Shown piece by piece: positions 1-11,069 of a stretch of 64,000 bases of DNA; the stretch's first letter is position 1; every line of letters begins with the position of its first letter. The notes beneath the pieces are model-generated. The model saw only the letters and a program-made list of their open reading frames with translations, was not told the DNA's origin and ran no database searches. The stretch lies in the NCBI RefSeq assembly GCF_000002425.4, contig NC_037254.1, positions 3,313,797 through 3,377,796 on the forward strand, read 5' to 3'. A program made the translations under genes and the position numbers. The stretch is from Physcomitrium patens. Its lineage: Eukaryota; Streptophyta; Bryopsida; Funariales; Funariaceae.

Positions 1-169
1 TGTGATTAAATCTCTTTTTACTTAGTCATTTTAGAATTATTGTGACTAAAGAAGTATAACTCTCAAATAAATTGGATTTTTTAGAATATTGATCTTTTTT
101 ATAATTTAATATTTATTTTTTTATTAATCTAATAGAAAATCTATAAGTCCAATACAATCAAATCCTTAT
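1..169. other. AT-rich edge sequence, no gene seen
   Basis: No open frame or recognisable repeat end was found. Its position just upstream of Gy1 reverse transcriptase sequence suggests it may be the decayed protease-to-RT spacer of that element, but no motif confirms this. Confidence 0.3.
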
Positions 170-1177
170 TGGTAGGTATAAGAGATTTTATGCATATTAT
201 AAAAAAAAGGTCAATTTTTATTATATATGCTATATCTATTTTAGATGGTAGAAAGACTACAATCAGTATTTTAAGTCAATAGAAAGATGTTTTTGAAAAG
301 AAAAATGTAAATATGCTTCTAAAGCACTATCTATATGATTTTTCAATTGATCTTCAAGAAAGAACTCAACCACCATTTGGACTAATCTATAGCTTATTGC
401 AAAATAAGTTGGTTCTACTTAAAGAATATATTTACAAAAATTTAGCTAAAAACTTTATATACCATTCATAATCTCTAATAATTACACTTATTTTATTTGT
501 AACTTTGAAGATAACTTTCATTTTGCACTAATCTTGTATTGTATTGATTTCTTGAAAGTATTCTTTATGAAAATAGACATATCAAATTTTACTTTAAAAT
601 AAATATTATCATAAATAAAAATAGATGATAAATTCTATCTAAAGCTTTCTATTCTAGAAGATTTTTAATAGTTGAGATTAACTATGAGATCCATGATAAA
701 GAACTTCTTATAATTATGGATTTATTTCAAAATTAACCACATTATTTAGAAGGCACTTCAAGTCTATTCATTATCTATAAAAAATATAAGAATGTCAAGT
801 ATTCCATATAAACACATGTTTTGAATTGCCCCCAAGGATATTGAAAATATATTTATCAAAATTTGATTTTAAGATCACATATTGATCGAAAAAATAACAA
901 GGTTTATTTGACGACTTTTTTAGACATTCTTATCTTGCATCAAAAGAATGAAATTCAACTTTTGACCAACAAAGAATAATTTTTTTGAAGCCAAAGCATC
1001 TTCATCTTTGACAAGAAAAATCAACATTAACTATTAATTCAACCTTCTTCAAGCAAGTTCAATCAAGTATGTCCTTTGATTCTCTTGTTTATGATATAAA
1101 GAATAATATATTTAAGTCTCATGATGCTTTCAAGTTTAAATTTAAGAATAATCTATTCTATTTTGAGGGGTGCTTAT
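170..1177 (+). pseudogene. Gy1-a: decayed Ty3/gypsy reverse transcriptase and RNase H
   Basis: This is the first visible part of a Gy1 chromodomain retrotransposon. Bases 325-450 match the start of the RT domain of the better copy at 45.45-45.6 kb (conceptual motif QPPFG, then the LAKNF region). Bases 530-720 match the RNase H start of that copy (KIDTS-type motif), so much of the RT core between them has been deleted near 470-530. Bases 1030-1170 match the spacer between RNase H and integrase. Stops and frameshifts are frequent and no protein can be made. The reading is abruptly cut at about 1,177 by the LL-1 insert and resumes near 3,329 in the same order, so LL-1 went into an existing Gy1 copy. 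Confidence 0.75.
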
Positions 1178-3328
1178 TGTGAGCTGTCAATTATACTCTA
1201 AAATTTAAATTTTTGTTATTTTTCTATTTTATGATAATTGAACATATTAGATTAGGATTTATATAAGTAGAATTTAGTTTTATTAAATTTTTAGGATTTT
1301 AACCTTTGTTGGTATAAATCCTAGCTTCATTCCTTGAGTTAGGTTAATTAAGATCAAAATGATAAAGATTAAAAAATTAGAATAGTAATTTGGTTAATTT
1401 TAATAATTTAGAGGTTGTTAGTCATTGCTATAAGGGTTGATTGTGAGCCTATGAGTTCACCTACAATCATCTCATATGATTTAGAGTGAATTAGAATTAG
1501 AACTTCTTAAAAAATTTAGTGAAGTTTAGTAATGATGGTTTTGAAGCTTCTTCTTCAACTTCAAGAAATCCAAGTAGCAAAGTATTTTTTTTCAATTAAT
1601 GGAGGCTTTCAAATATGATGACGGCATTGGATTCACCTCATGGAGTGAAGAAAACAAGATCAGCACCATGCCCTTCAAAATACAAGTGAAGCAATGAAAT
1701 TCTCATTTTGAAGAATTTTACAAAAAATTGCTAAGATCCTTATAAGTAAAAACTTCCATGAAAATTATAATTGAATATGGATTGAAGCATATGAGTAATC
1801 AATCTTAGCTTAAAAAGGTGTTTTGAATACAATGGCGAAGTTAGATCTACCAAAAAATTCTTTCTTGACCACTTACAAGAGCCATCAGCCGTGATAATGA
1901 GATTGGCTCTTGGATAAATAAAGGCCATAGATCTAGATTAGAGATCTTAAAAATCAAGGGTGGAGATATAGCCACCTTTCTATGAGCCTCCACTCAATTG
2001 TATAAGAGAGGCTTGGTTTTCCAAGCCCTCTCTCTCTCTCCTCTTTTAGATGAAGGGCGAAGCCATGCAAAAATTTGGCCAAAACCGTAATCTTAATTTT
2101 ATTTAGATTTTAAATCTCATTGTGAACCTTACAATTGTGTGTGTATGGATTTTGAATTGTGAAGGATGGTCATTAAGTTTTAAAATATGCTTCATTGAGG
2201 TAGATAGCTCCCTCGGCCTCCCAAATATCCCAAGGGTTTTAAGGGCCTTGGATTTTCTTCAATCAATCACTCATTTACTCTTGTTTCAATGTGAAATTCC
2301 AAAATATTGTAGCTTTTGTTGTTAGCTTTTTGATAATATAAGACTTGCTTGATTTGAAATAAGAAAGAATTTTTGATGAATTTTTGAATGTGAGGGAGTC
2401 GATTGCCTTTGTAGTTTGGATCAATTGAGTTCGGAAAGGCATTTTTTAGTGCTTGATAATTGGCTTCATTTGAAATTTTGGGAAAATCAAGTTTTATAAG
2501 ATAAGTTCTGAAAAGAATAATTTTTGTTGGATTTGAAGATAATCTGAATTTTTAGTGAATTTCTAAGTGAAGAGGGTTGGTTGCCATGGCAGTTTGGATC
2601 ATTCAACTTCAAAGGAAGAATTCTCATGACTGGATGATTAGATTACAACGAAATTTGTTAGATTGAGAGCGTCTTTTAGTTAGCCTTGCAATAAGCTAAG
2701 AATAATTCAAATCAAAGCTGATTACAAATTTTGGTAAATTTTGGAGTAGAAGGAGATTGCTGCCTTCAATCCTTGCATGTTGTCAAGGTACCTTTACTTT
2801 CACCTCTCTTATTTTATTTTTACTATTATCTTCACAGTGACTTATAATCTCTTTATTTTATCTTTTGGCTAATAAATTTTAAGTTTTAAGTTTTAACCTT
2901 TAATATTCTCACTTTAACTTTTAGCTTTAAGTTTTAATTTTAAGTTTTAAACTTAATTTTTAATTTTAACTCTAAAACTTAATTTTTGATTTTAACTTTT
3001 TAACTTAACCTTTTAATTTTAAATTTTAACTTAAAATTTTAAATTTAACTTTTAAATTTAACTTTTAATTCAAACTTAAGTTTTTATTCTTAAAATCAAT
3101 TAATAGTAATAATTTAGTTAATTATTTTTATTATGTTTGTATGATAAAATTTATTTAAAATTTTAATTTAATATTAGTAATCATTGCTTGGAAGGTGTTA
3201 ATTTGAATTGAACTGTAAACATCCACATTTAAATTAACTCAACAATTTCATAATTGGGAGTCCCTCCATTCTATTCTCTAAACCTGTTGTGTGGCATCAA
3301 TTTAATGAGTGATGAATTTGGGGCTTAT
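1178..3328. mobile_element. LL-1: 2.15 kb AT-rich non-coding insert in Gy1-a
   Basis: The insert separates two stretches that are contiguous in other Gy1 copies (compare 18,926-18,960). It resembles LL-2 at 30.7-33.2 kb in order and orientation: shared landmarks are a 'ttaattttaataattta' block (1,394 onward), a CT-rich stretch with a 'gcaaagccatg'-like word (2,010-2,070) and a long T/A-rich tract (2,860-3,180). No gag, protease, RT or transposase motif was found, and the short open frames look random. The ends do not show clean TG...CA or a clear target duplication; 'gctta' occurs at both junctions but may be coincidence. It could be a long solo LTR or a LARD-type non-autonomous element. Confidence 0.55.
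2860..3090. repeat. Degenerate TTTTAAGTTTTAA tract inside LL-1
   Basis: The words 'ttttaagttttaa', 'ttttaattttaa' and 'ttttaacttaa' recur for about 230 bases with a drifting unit of roughly 7-13 bases. LL-2 holds a looser T/A-rich tract at the equivalent place. Confidence 0.5.
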
Positions 3329-4340
3329 ACTTATATATTCCAAAAGGTGAAGCACAATTACATGTTCTTCAAGCTTGTCATAACTTCGTAGTTGTTAAAT
3401 ATTTTGGATATAATAAGACTTTGGAGCTAATATCTAGAGATTTTTAGTAGTCTCAAATGTGAAAGGCAATTAAAGACTTTGTATAATCATATAACATTTA
3501 TTCGAGATTAAAAACTCCTCATCATTGATTTTATGAACTACTTCAACCATTATCTATTTCTACACAATTATAGTCTTCTATTTCTATGGATTTTATTATA
3601 GATCTTCTAATCTTAGGTTCTTATGATTCTATATTCATGATAGTAGATCAATTTATCAAGATGGCATATTTTGTATCATATACAAAATCTATTATAAATA
3701 AAAAATAACTAAACTTTTTTTTGACAATATTTATTGCTATTATGGATTGTCAAGAGATATTATATTAAATAGAATAATTCAATTTGTATCAAGATTTAAA
3801 GAATTCTTTTTCAGATTTTAAAGAATTGTTTTCAAGATTTTAAAGGTAGATGTAAAACTATCTTCAACTTTTCATCCTTAAATTAATAGACAAATAGAGT
3901 GGATGAATTAAGTTTTGGAGTAGTATCTAAGGTGTACCATCAACTACCAACAAGATGATTGGACAATTCTTTTATCACTAGAAATTTTTTTCTTATAATA
4001 ATATGATATATTTTTTTATTCAACAAACATTTTTTTTGTCAATTATGATTATCATTTATAAGTCAATATTTTTTATTTTTTTAAAGTTGATAATCTTCTA
4101 CAAAAGATTTAAAATATCATTTTTGAAAGCTACATGCAATAACAAAGATATAACAAAAAAAATCTCAAGAATAAAAAAATAACAATGTAGATGTTTATTG
4201 CAAGGAACAACCTCAATTCTATGTTGATAATAAGATATGGTTATTTTGTCATAATATCAAGACTATTCACCTTTATGATAAATTGGATTATTATAAACTT
4301 GGACTATTTTCTATATGCTAATATATTAATCTAGTTGCTT
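3329..4340 (+). pseudogene. Gy1-a: decayed Ty3/gypsy integrase
   Basis: The stretch continues the Gy1 pol reading after LL-1. It aligns through its length with the integrase of Gy1-b (18.95-19.95 kb) and Gy1-d (47.0-48.0 kb). Recognisable pieces are the zinc-binding lead-in (3,360-3,560), the catalytic-core start (3,590-3,680, with a MDFI-like beginning) and the core end (3,870-3,960). Stops and small indels are dense, and the 'SDRG'-type second aspartate region is damaged near 3,760. It is interrupted at about 4,340, just before the HVSLLEPY-type integrase end, which reappears near 5,276. Confidence 0.75.
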
Positions 4341-5275
4341 ATCAATTACACCTACCAATATTGTAGTAGAAAAAATTTGCTTCAAGAAAGCATTAGGCCT
4401 TTTATTGCTACTAATTTCTCAAACAAGTGGTAAATTTTTAAAATAAAAATCTTATTTATAATTTATTTTCATGAAGATAATTATTTCAAATATACAATTC
4501 TTAGATACATAGGAATTTCTAAGATATAATTAGATATCCTAAAACTACTTCTATTCTTATTGAGATTTCTTCTAAGTTTGTATTATCTAATAATTTATTA
4601 ATCTAATCATTCAATAAGATTCAAAATTATCTATTGATTAATTGATATCTTTAATTATATTCACAAAAAAAATCAACTATAGATTCATTACAGATCTTTA
4701 GATATTGCTTAGTTACTAATATGTACTAAACATATCTTTTTTTAGACATCTGCATAGTAATTCCATTATATCTCAAAAATCCAATATTCAAATACCATGA
4801 AATTTCATATGCAATTTTTTAACATAGTCATCTACACTTGTAAAAAATTTGAGCTACAAATTCGTCCACAAACTCAAGATATGGTTCAAATCAAAACCTC
4901 TATGAAAAATTGTGCAAGACCATATTTGAGTTTGTCGCTACTTTAAAGTAGCCATTTGAAGTTCAAAAGTTAGGATTTATTAGCTTGTATTGAGGGCTAC
5001 AAAAATCAAGAAGTTCAAAGTTTTTATGAGAAAAAAATGGGTACTTGAAGTAAAGATCTTAAAATTGTACCTATTGCCTTCTTTTTTAAGTACAAAGAGT
5101 TGTATGAGAGCTTTTGGAGATCAAAAAGTGGAGTTTGAAAGCTAACTTAGGAAGATAAATTTTATGCAAAGATATCAATATATTTTTATTTGGAGCAAAA
5201 AAAAAAGAGCTATTGGAAATCACTGCTTTAAAACTGAAGTTTATAAGTGAATTCTTTATGTTATTTTTTAATACG
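4341..5275. mobile_element. Unidentified 0.93 kb insert in Gy1-a integrase
   Basis: In Gy1-b and Gy1-d the sequence reading 'ctacc...agtctatgaa' is continuous; here the two halves sit about 930 bases apart. The insert begins near 'tgtagtag' and ends near 'aatacgaca', so the ends may be TGTAGTA...TACGACA, loosely like the GP-like LTR ends. No coding motif was seen. It is probably a small solo LTR or a non-autonomous element; the family is not established. Confidence 0.45.
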
Positions 5276-5560
5276 ACAATGGAGTCTATGATGATGCATT
5301 TTATATTTCATATATCTCTTCTTAAGCCATACAAGACAATAGATACACTATAAAGACATAAAATGTCACTTCTTCTTATAAAAGTGGAGAATAATCAAGA
5401 ATATAAAGTCAAAGAAATTTTAGATTTAAGGTGGCTCCAAAATATATTAGAATATTTTGTTTATTAGTGTGGATATGATATTAATGAACACACATTGAAG
5501 CAAGCTAAGAATCTTGCAAATTCATCAAAATAAGTCAATACTTTTCATTAACAACATCCA
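5276..5560 (+). pseudogene. Gy1-a: integrase end and chromodomain
   Basis: Reading resumes with the integrase end (a HISLLKPY-like motif near 5,310-5,340). It is followed at about 5,398-5,540 by a chromodomain remnant containing EYKVKEILDLRW and then LEYFVY-stop-CGYD. The same domain occurs at 48.1-48.3 kb in Gy1-d. Chromodomains at the integrase C-terminus define chromoviruses and are thought to steer integration to marked chromatin. Several stops show the copy is dead. Confidence 0.7.
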
Positions 5561-6185
5561 TCCAAATTAAAATTAAGTATAAAAAATCTTTATTATAAAA
5601 GAAATACGATTTAAGAAAGATTGTATTCTATTTTCTATTCTTATTGGTAGTTTTTGTGTATTTGTAGTGCTAAGAAGATGGAAAATTAAAAATTAATAGA
5701 ATCATCTCAAGAGCTATCATTTGCTAAGTTATAGGATAAGATAATTATCACAATCTTCACAACAATGTAATAGAGATGAGGAACTTCAAAAGTGACATGC
5801 TCTTCCTTGAATAGTTGGTAAGATACAATGTTTTTGGTATCACAATCTTAAAAAAGACTTTCAATCCTTGATGATTTTATTAGAGGTAGGAATGACTTTT
5901 AACAGTATTTTAAATATTTTCTTTGAAAAAAGTTACAAAGGCCTTAACAATGATTAAATTTGAGGGTGATCTTTTTATCTTGATATGGTATATTATTGAT
6001 GGTTGAGAGGACCTATCAACTACCTTCAAAGAAAATAAAGATCAAAGTATGTGGCAAATACAATTTGCCACATCTTGAATTTTTTCAATATATAATGACC
6101 ATTCCTTATTAAACTCATTCCTAAAAGAGGAAGGAGAGATAAAGAGAAGGAGAGAGAAGAGGTGGAGAAGGAGAAGAGGAATAAA
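5561..6185 (+). other. Gy1-a 3' untranslated region
   Basis: This is non-coding sequence between pol and the 3' LTR. It aligns with 28,445-28,973 (Gy1-b) and 48,340-48,855 (Gy1-d), with shared words such as 'gagatgaggaacttcaa' and 'tggttgagaggacctatcaa'. It ends in an extended purine tract. Confidence 0.65.
6124..6182 (+). other. Expanded polypurine tract before Gy1-a 3' LTR
   Basis: A run of almost pure A/G (aaagaggaaggagag and variants) lies immediately before the LTR, where the polypurine primer for plus-strand synthesis sits. Gy1-b has only a short 'gaaggagagg' here, so this copy has an expanded tract. Confidence 0.55.
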
Positions 6186-6708
6186 CATCATGAGTATACA
6201 TATTTACCTAAATAAGAAGTGCTAAGTAGAATATAAATGTAAGTAGATCTGATATTATTTCAAGGTGAAGCTTTATAGATATATATTTGACTTTATATAT
6301 ATTTATAGTTGATTGATAGATTAAAAAATTGGACAAAAAATTAGCCATGTGTTGCATGTGTGAGTAACTTGTGGTATAAGATAATGATGTAGTGCTCATA
6401 TAAGAAACTTGCCTTGTAAATTAAGACATGTGTCTTACAAATTAGACATATTTTGGAGGTCCCATAGAATATTTTCAAGTAGCTCTTACTTAGATAGTAT
6501 ATATAGCGGCAAGAATGAAGCCTTTTTTTATTCTTATCAATGCTTTTTTAATTCTTAGTCATGTTTTAAGGTTTTTTTAATTTTTTAATCTTTAATAATA
6601 TCTATTTTAATTTAATATTATACCATCTTTTGAGTGATTACATAATCTTTTCAATTGACATGAGAATATATTGATTTTTTTAATTCTTTGAGATTTGTGT
6701 CCTTGATA
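6186..6708 (+). repeat. Gy1-a 3' LTR
   Basis: About 523 bp aligned end to end with the LTRs at 28,974-29,521 and 48,856-49,413. The start is decayed (catcatgag instead of tgtcatgga) and the end reads 'gtccttgata'. Shared internal words include 'agacatgtg', 'ggaggtcc' and the promoter-like 'agtatatatagcggcaag' near 6,497. Confidence 0.75.
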
Positions 6709-6929
6709 AATTCCTTATTTTATTAATTCCATATTTTAAGGATGGTATTGCAAATTTGAGAGAAATGATTAATAAAAGATAGAAGTGATATATAGAAATT
6801 GAACATAAAGAGGATAATAATATGTATACTACTTCTATTGCTAAAAAATATAATTTATCAGTAGAAGCTTATCGATATGAACAACAACTATAGGAGATGG
6901 AATAGAGTAAAGTATGGGATAGAATAAAG
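6709..6929. other. Unassigned AT-rich spacer
   Basis: No motif, open frame or match to other parts of the window was recognised between the Gy1-a LTR and the reverse copia remnant. Confidence 0.3.
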
Positions 6930-7290
6930 CTTCTTCAACATTTAAGATTGCACTTCTTTCATAGAAATGATATTTAACTTTTATCTAAATTGCTTAAATA
7001 AACCTTGTTGCAATGATTTTGTAAAAATATTGGCTATTTTTTCTAAAAAATGCATATCTATATATATATATATATATCAAGTTGATTCTTTTTGTTTCTA
7101 TTTTCTTCCTTATAAAATGGTGATATGTTACTATATGTTTGGTACATAGATTAATATATAGATTTTTTGCCATTTTAATGCTTCTTTCATTGTTATAAAA
7201 TATTGTTATTGGTTTTTGTAATATATCTCAAAATCCTATTCAAGAGATAGGGAGCCAACTGTAGAACAAGTATTGGATTCAATATGTGAT
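6930..7290 (-). pseudogene. Copia RNase H and 3' end, reverse remnant
   Basis: The reverse complement reads as a decayed copia RNase H tail. A KPITILYNNERSIKMAKN segment (near 7,220-7,160) corresponds to the copia motif around the DNKSA block, and a CTKHIVTYHHFIRKK segment (7,145-7,100) to the TKHIDIRYHFIRE block. Further on, a NIFTKSLQQGLF segment (7,030-6,990) matches the copia DIFTKPL-type C-terminus. A (TA) run at 7,058-7,076 sits in the middle. The rest of the element is missing or lies beyond the inserted solo LTR. Confidence 0.65.
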
Positions 7291-7303
7291 ATTTTTTTGA
7301 TAT

Positions 7304-9091
7304 TGTATAATAATACAACTACATGGTGAAAAATAAAAATAAAATGGATATTACTTTTGAAGAGCCTAGTAGAAAGATGTAATAAAAAAATAATAATAAA
7401 TTATAGAAAGGTAGTAAAAAATTATTTATTTATTTATTTTTATAGAAGAAACTTTTATTTATTTTATAGAGGCATAAATAAACCAAATCAAAGTAAATGA
7501 ATTAAGAAATTGATATAGACATATTTAAAAGAGAATTAAAAATAGATTAAAGAAAAAATTACTTCAAATTACCAAAAATTGATATCCAAAGAGGAGCAAT
7601 TGTCAATCTAAGTTGAAATCAGATCCTAAGGCACAAAACATTTATTTACAATGGTTCTAGTATTTTTTTGCAAGTAAAAGAATAGGATTTGAAAGAAGAC
7701 TTTGTAGGATTTTTTTAAGCATTAATTTTGGATAATTTTAGTTTGTAATGACTTTATAAGAGATTTGTAAAGTTAGAATTGTTTTTGATGAATTTTGTTT
7801 TGTAAAATAAAAAAAGAATTTATGTTTAAAAGAAATTTGTAAGTTTGGTAATGGATCTGCAAGTAAAAATTTGTAGGTTTGTAATTATAGTTGTTCTTAT
7901 TAAGTGTTGCAAATTTGAGTATGATTCAATGGTTAGATTGAAGGTTATTGAAGTTTAAGGAGATTGAGGTCTTTAAAATAGGATTTTAAAGGTTAGTGAG
8001 GGTTTCTAAGATTTATAGCAATTTTTTAGTTGAATTGAGGTTAAATTAATTTATGTAGGTATTAGACTTGATTTTTAATATATATGTGAATTTTAAGAGG
8101 TATTTAATGATATAATTAAGATGTTTTGGTTTAGAGAGATTGGCATCAAGATTGGACAAGGAGGCCATCCAATATTTGAGTAAATTTTAAGATTTATCAC
8201 CTGTTTGATATATGCAATTATCTTCAAATTTTTGTACTTGTTGCTAACTTAATTGTTATAAGGTGTGCAAAGTTTGAGTCAAAATCATTCGTTTAATTAT
8301 TTTTTTAAAATTTTTAATCTGCTGAAAGTTTGTTAAGAATTTTATTTAAGATTTAAGCTTTGATTAAAGTTTTATTAGGATTGATTTAGAATCTAGGATT
8401 TGGTCAAGATTTAGGATTTGTTTAGGATTTTTTTAATATTTAGGATTTAGTTTGAGTTTGATTAGGATTTAATTAGGAATTGATTAAATTTTATCTAAAA
8501 TTTGTCCAGGATTTTATTAGGATTCATTAGGATTGATTTAGGATTTAAGGTTTTATTAAGATTTATTAGGATTAATCTAGGATTTAAGATTTTATTAGAA
8601 TTTCATTAGTTTTTGACTTAGGATTTAATTAAGGTCTAATAAGTTTTCAACTAGGATTTTAATTAATATTTGACCTAAAATTTGATTAAGGTTCATTAAA
8701 ATTTTAATTAAAAATAAATTAAGGTTTGATTGGGATTTATTTAAGATTTAATTAGAATTACTGTTTTTAATATTTTATTATTTCTTTAAATTTTTTTATT
8801 TCTAATATTTCTATGAAATTATTATTATTTTTTTAAATTATTTTTTTAAATATTTTTTTAAAGATTTTTTATTATTTTTCTTTTGGATTAATTTTGAACT
8901 TCTTTGTATTTATTTTGTTACTTCTTTTAAATTTATTTTGAATTGATTAAATTTTGATTGTAGTTATTAAAATTTATTTAAAATTTATTTAAGATTCTAT
9001 TAGATTTAATAGGATTGTTATTGCATTTCTACTTATGTTCTATAGCTAAAAACCTAATACATTCTTAAAAAAGAACATGTATAATATGACA
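7304..9091 (+). mobile_element. GP-like solo LTR (about 1.8 kb) in copia debris
   Basis: It begins 'tgtataataatacaacta' and ends near 'tgtataatatgaca', ends shared in outline with the GP LTRs. The 3' part contains 'tctatagctaaaaacctaatacattctt', the conserved signature just inside the 3' end of GP-like LTRs (compare 44,830 and 63,220). It aligns with the larger copy at 60.8-63.27 kb over both flanks, for example around 'aaggcacaaaa' (7,630). No coding region is present. It lies between reverse-strand copia RNase H and copia protease sequence, so it was inserted into copia debris. A clear target duplication was not seen. Confidence 0.6.
8290..8760 (+). repeat. Degenerate 'aggattt' array inside the GP-like LTR
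   Basis: The words 'ttaggattt', 'tttaggatt' and 'attaggatt' recur dozens of times with a unit of about 10-12 bases. A matching array lies at 62,690-63,060 in the other copy, so the array was already in the ancestral LTR. Confidence 0.65.
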
Positions 9092-9099
9092 TTGATTTA

Positions 9100-9382
9100 A
9101 TCATAATATGTTGAGTTGCCATTAAAATCAATTTTTAAATACTTTAATTTATAAAGACTATTTAAGTGATCTTTAGATCTTCTAGCAATCATACAATGTG
9201 ATTTTTGAATAGATATAACATTGCTATTGGTCAGATTTTAAATGTATAAGTTTCCAAATTTGTGATTTGTTCTATGGATAAGATATTTTTATATAAACCA
9301 AGAACATAATAAATATCATTTAATGTTTTTATTTTATCATCGAATAAAAAAAAATTAATTAATCTTTATTTTATAATTATAT
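9100..9382 (-). pseudogene. Copia protease C-terminal fragment, reverse
   Basis: The reverse complement gives IYYVLGLYKNILSIEQITN followed by ETYTFK, matching the copia protease/pre-integrase block usually seen as VLYVPGLxKNLLS. It is broken at both ends, by the GP-like LTR on one side and a Gy1 LTR fragment on the other. Confidence 0.6.
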
Positions 9383-9660
9383 TATCACAAACATACATAT
9401 TTATTAAGATAAAAAGTACCACATAGAAGATAAATGTAGATAAATTTAATATTATCTTATTATAAAGCTTTTAAGAAGCTTCATAGATATATATTTGACT
9501 TTATACATATTTAAAGTTGATTAATAGGTTTTAAACTTAGCCAAAAAATTAGCTATGTGTTGTATTTGTAGGTAACTTGTAATATAAGCTAACAATATAA
9601 TGCACATATAGAAAACTTGCATTGCAAGTTAAGACATGTGTTTCACAAATTGTACATGTG
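9383..9660 (+). repeat. Gy1 LTR fragment, 5' half only
   Basis: The sequence aligns with the first 280 bases of the Gy1 LTR, including 'cttcatagatatatatttgac' and 'gcaagttaagacatgtg'. It stops abruptly where Cop1 integrase sequence starts. It might be the lost 5' LTR end of Gy1-b, but nothing proves that. Confidence 0.65.
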
Positions 9661-10724
9661 TCACAAACTTCTTATACAAATACACCATTTCTCCCACTTG
9701 GACACATCTCCAAGTGCTCACAAGCACTCTTGTGCTCCAAAAACTCAACATCACGACTTTTGATGATCTTCTTGGTTTCCAAGCACATTAGCCTATATGC
9801 CTTAGTACCTTCACAATAACCAAGAAACACACACTTTGTACCTTTTGCATTAAGTTTGGACCTCATACAATCTGATATTTTTGCATATGCAATACAACCA
9901 AAGGTCCTCATATGGAAAATATAAGGTTGTCTCCCACTCCAAGCTTCTTGTAGTGTCAATGATGCAAGTGCACTTGTTGGACACCTATTTCATGTATATA
10001 CTACAATCACCACAGCTTCCGTCCAAAATTCATAGCCAAGGTTTTGAGCATGAAGCATGCTCCTTGCCATCTTTACAATGGTTCGATTTGTCCTTTCAGC
10101 AACACCATTTTGTTGTGGAGTGTATGGAGTTGTGATTTGTCTAGAAATTCCTTCATTCCTCAAATAAACATCAAATTACTTAGACATGTACTCACCTCTA
10201 TTGTCCGTACGGAGCACCTTGATTTTGCATTCACTTTGGTTCTCAACAAGTGCTTTAAACTCCTTAAACCTCCAAAAGCATTCACTCTTGGCTTTAAGAA
10301 TATAGATCCAAATCTTTCTTGAATAATCATCAATGAAAGTGAAAAAATACCTTGATCCTCCAATACTTGTGTTCTTCATAGATCCACATACATCAGAATG
10401 GACAATCTCCAGCAACTTGGTAGCACGTGTTGCTACGCTCTTTGGAAATGAGGCCTTTTGTTGTTTGGCTTGTATGCATCCTTCACATATAAGTTGTTTT
10501 TTATTATGGCTTGTATTACCAAGATTTAAGCCAGTTACCATGGTCTTGAGCTCTCTCATGCTCTTCACATTCAAATGGCCAAGGCGACGATGCCATATAT
10601 TCAACTTGTCTTGATTTGATGTAAACTCAGCAAATGCGGCTACCTCCACTCCATTCACCTTCTTACAAATGAGGTAGTACAAATTTCCTTCTTTCAAGCC
10701 TTTGAAGACCTTGTCTCCACTCAA
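9661..10724 (-). pseudogene. Cop1: GAG-pre-integrase and copia integrase
   Basis: The frame from 10,724 downward shows WHRRLGHLN and CEGC (the HHCC zinc-binding lead-in), then HSDVCG, DDYSRKIW and LRTDNRGEY, which carry the first two catalytic aspartates. After one in-frame stop near 10,173 the reading continues TPYTPQQNGVAERTNRTI with the catalytic glutamate. A second stop near 9,993 follows, then the FGCIAYAKI and KCVFLGYCEGTKAYRL blocks to about 9,672. The domain order and spacing are normal for copia integrase, and only two stops separate it from a full domain. RT and RNase H are absent; the sequence ends where the Gy1 LTR fragment begins. It is relatively young compared with Gy1. Confidence 0.88.
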
Positions 10725-11069
10725 TGTTCTTACTAAACATCCATTCTTATCAAATTAAACTTTAAAACCTTCTATTACAAGTTTACTCACCGAAAGTAGG
10801 TTTTGCTTCATCTTAGGGACATGAAGGACGTTTTTGAGTCTGATCCTATTGATTTGTCCATTCACAACCACCTATATGATAATAGAGCCAATTCCAATAG
10901 CTTCACATGTACCACTATCTGCCAACACCACGTTTGATGCTGGAATAGCCTCATAAGTGTCAAATGAGCACTTATAAGGTGTCATATGCTTGAAACAACT
11001 TAAATCCACAATCCATCTTAACATGGCAACCATAGAAGTTCCATTTGTTGCCGTGAATGCATAATCTTA
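10725..11069 (-). pseudogene. Cop1: copia aspartic protease
   Basis: This reads RWIVDLSCFKHMTPYK where active copia proteases carry a D-S/T-G-A/C catalytic triplet, so the active site is damaged (DLSC). It continues through ASNVVLADSGTCEAIGIG and LKNVLHVPKMKQNLLSVSKL, which is the expected order for copia protease. Stops fall near 10,880 and 10,755. It lies directly between gag and integrase, as in an ordinary copia polyprotein. Confidence 0.82.
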
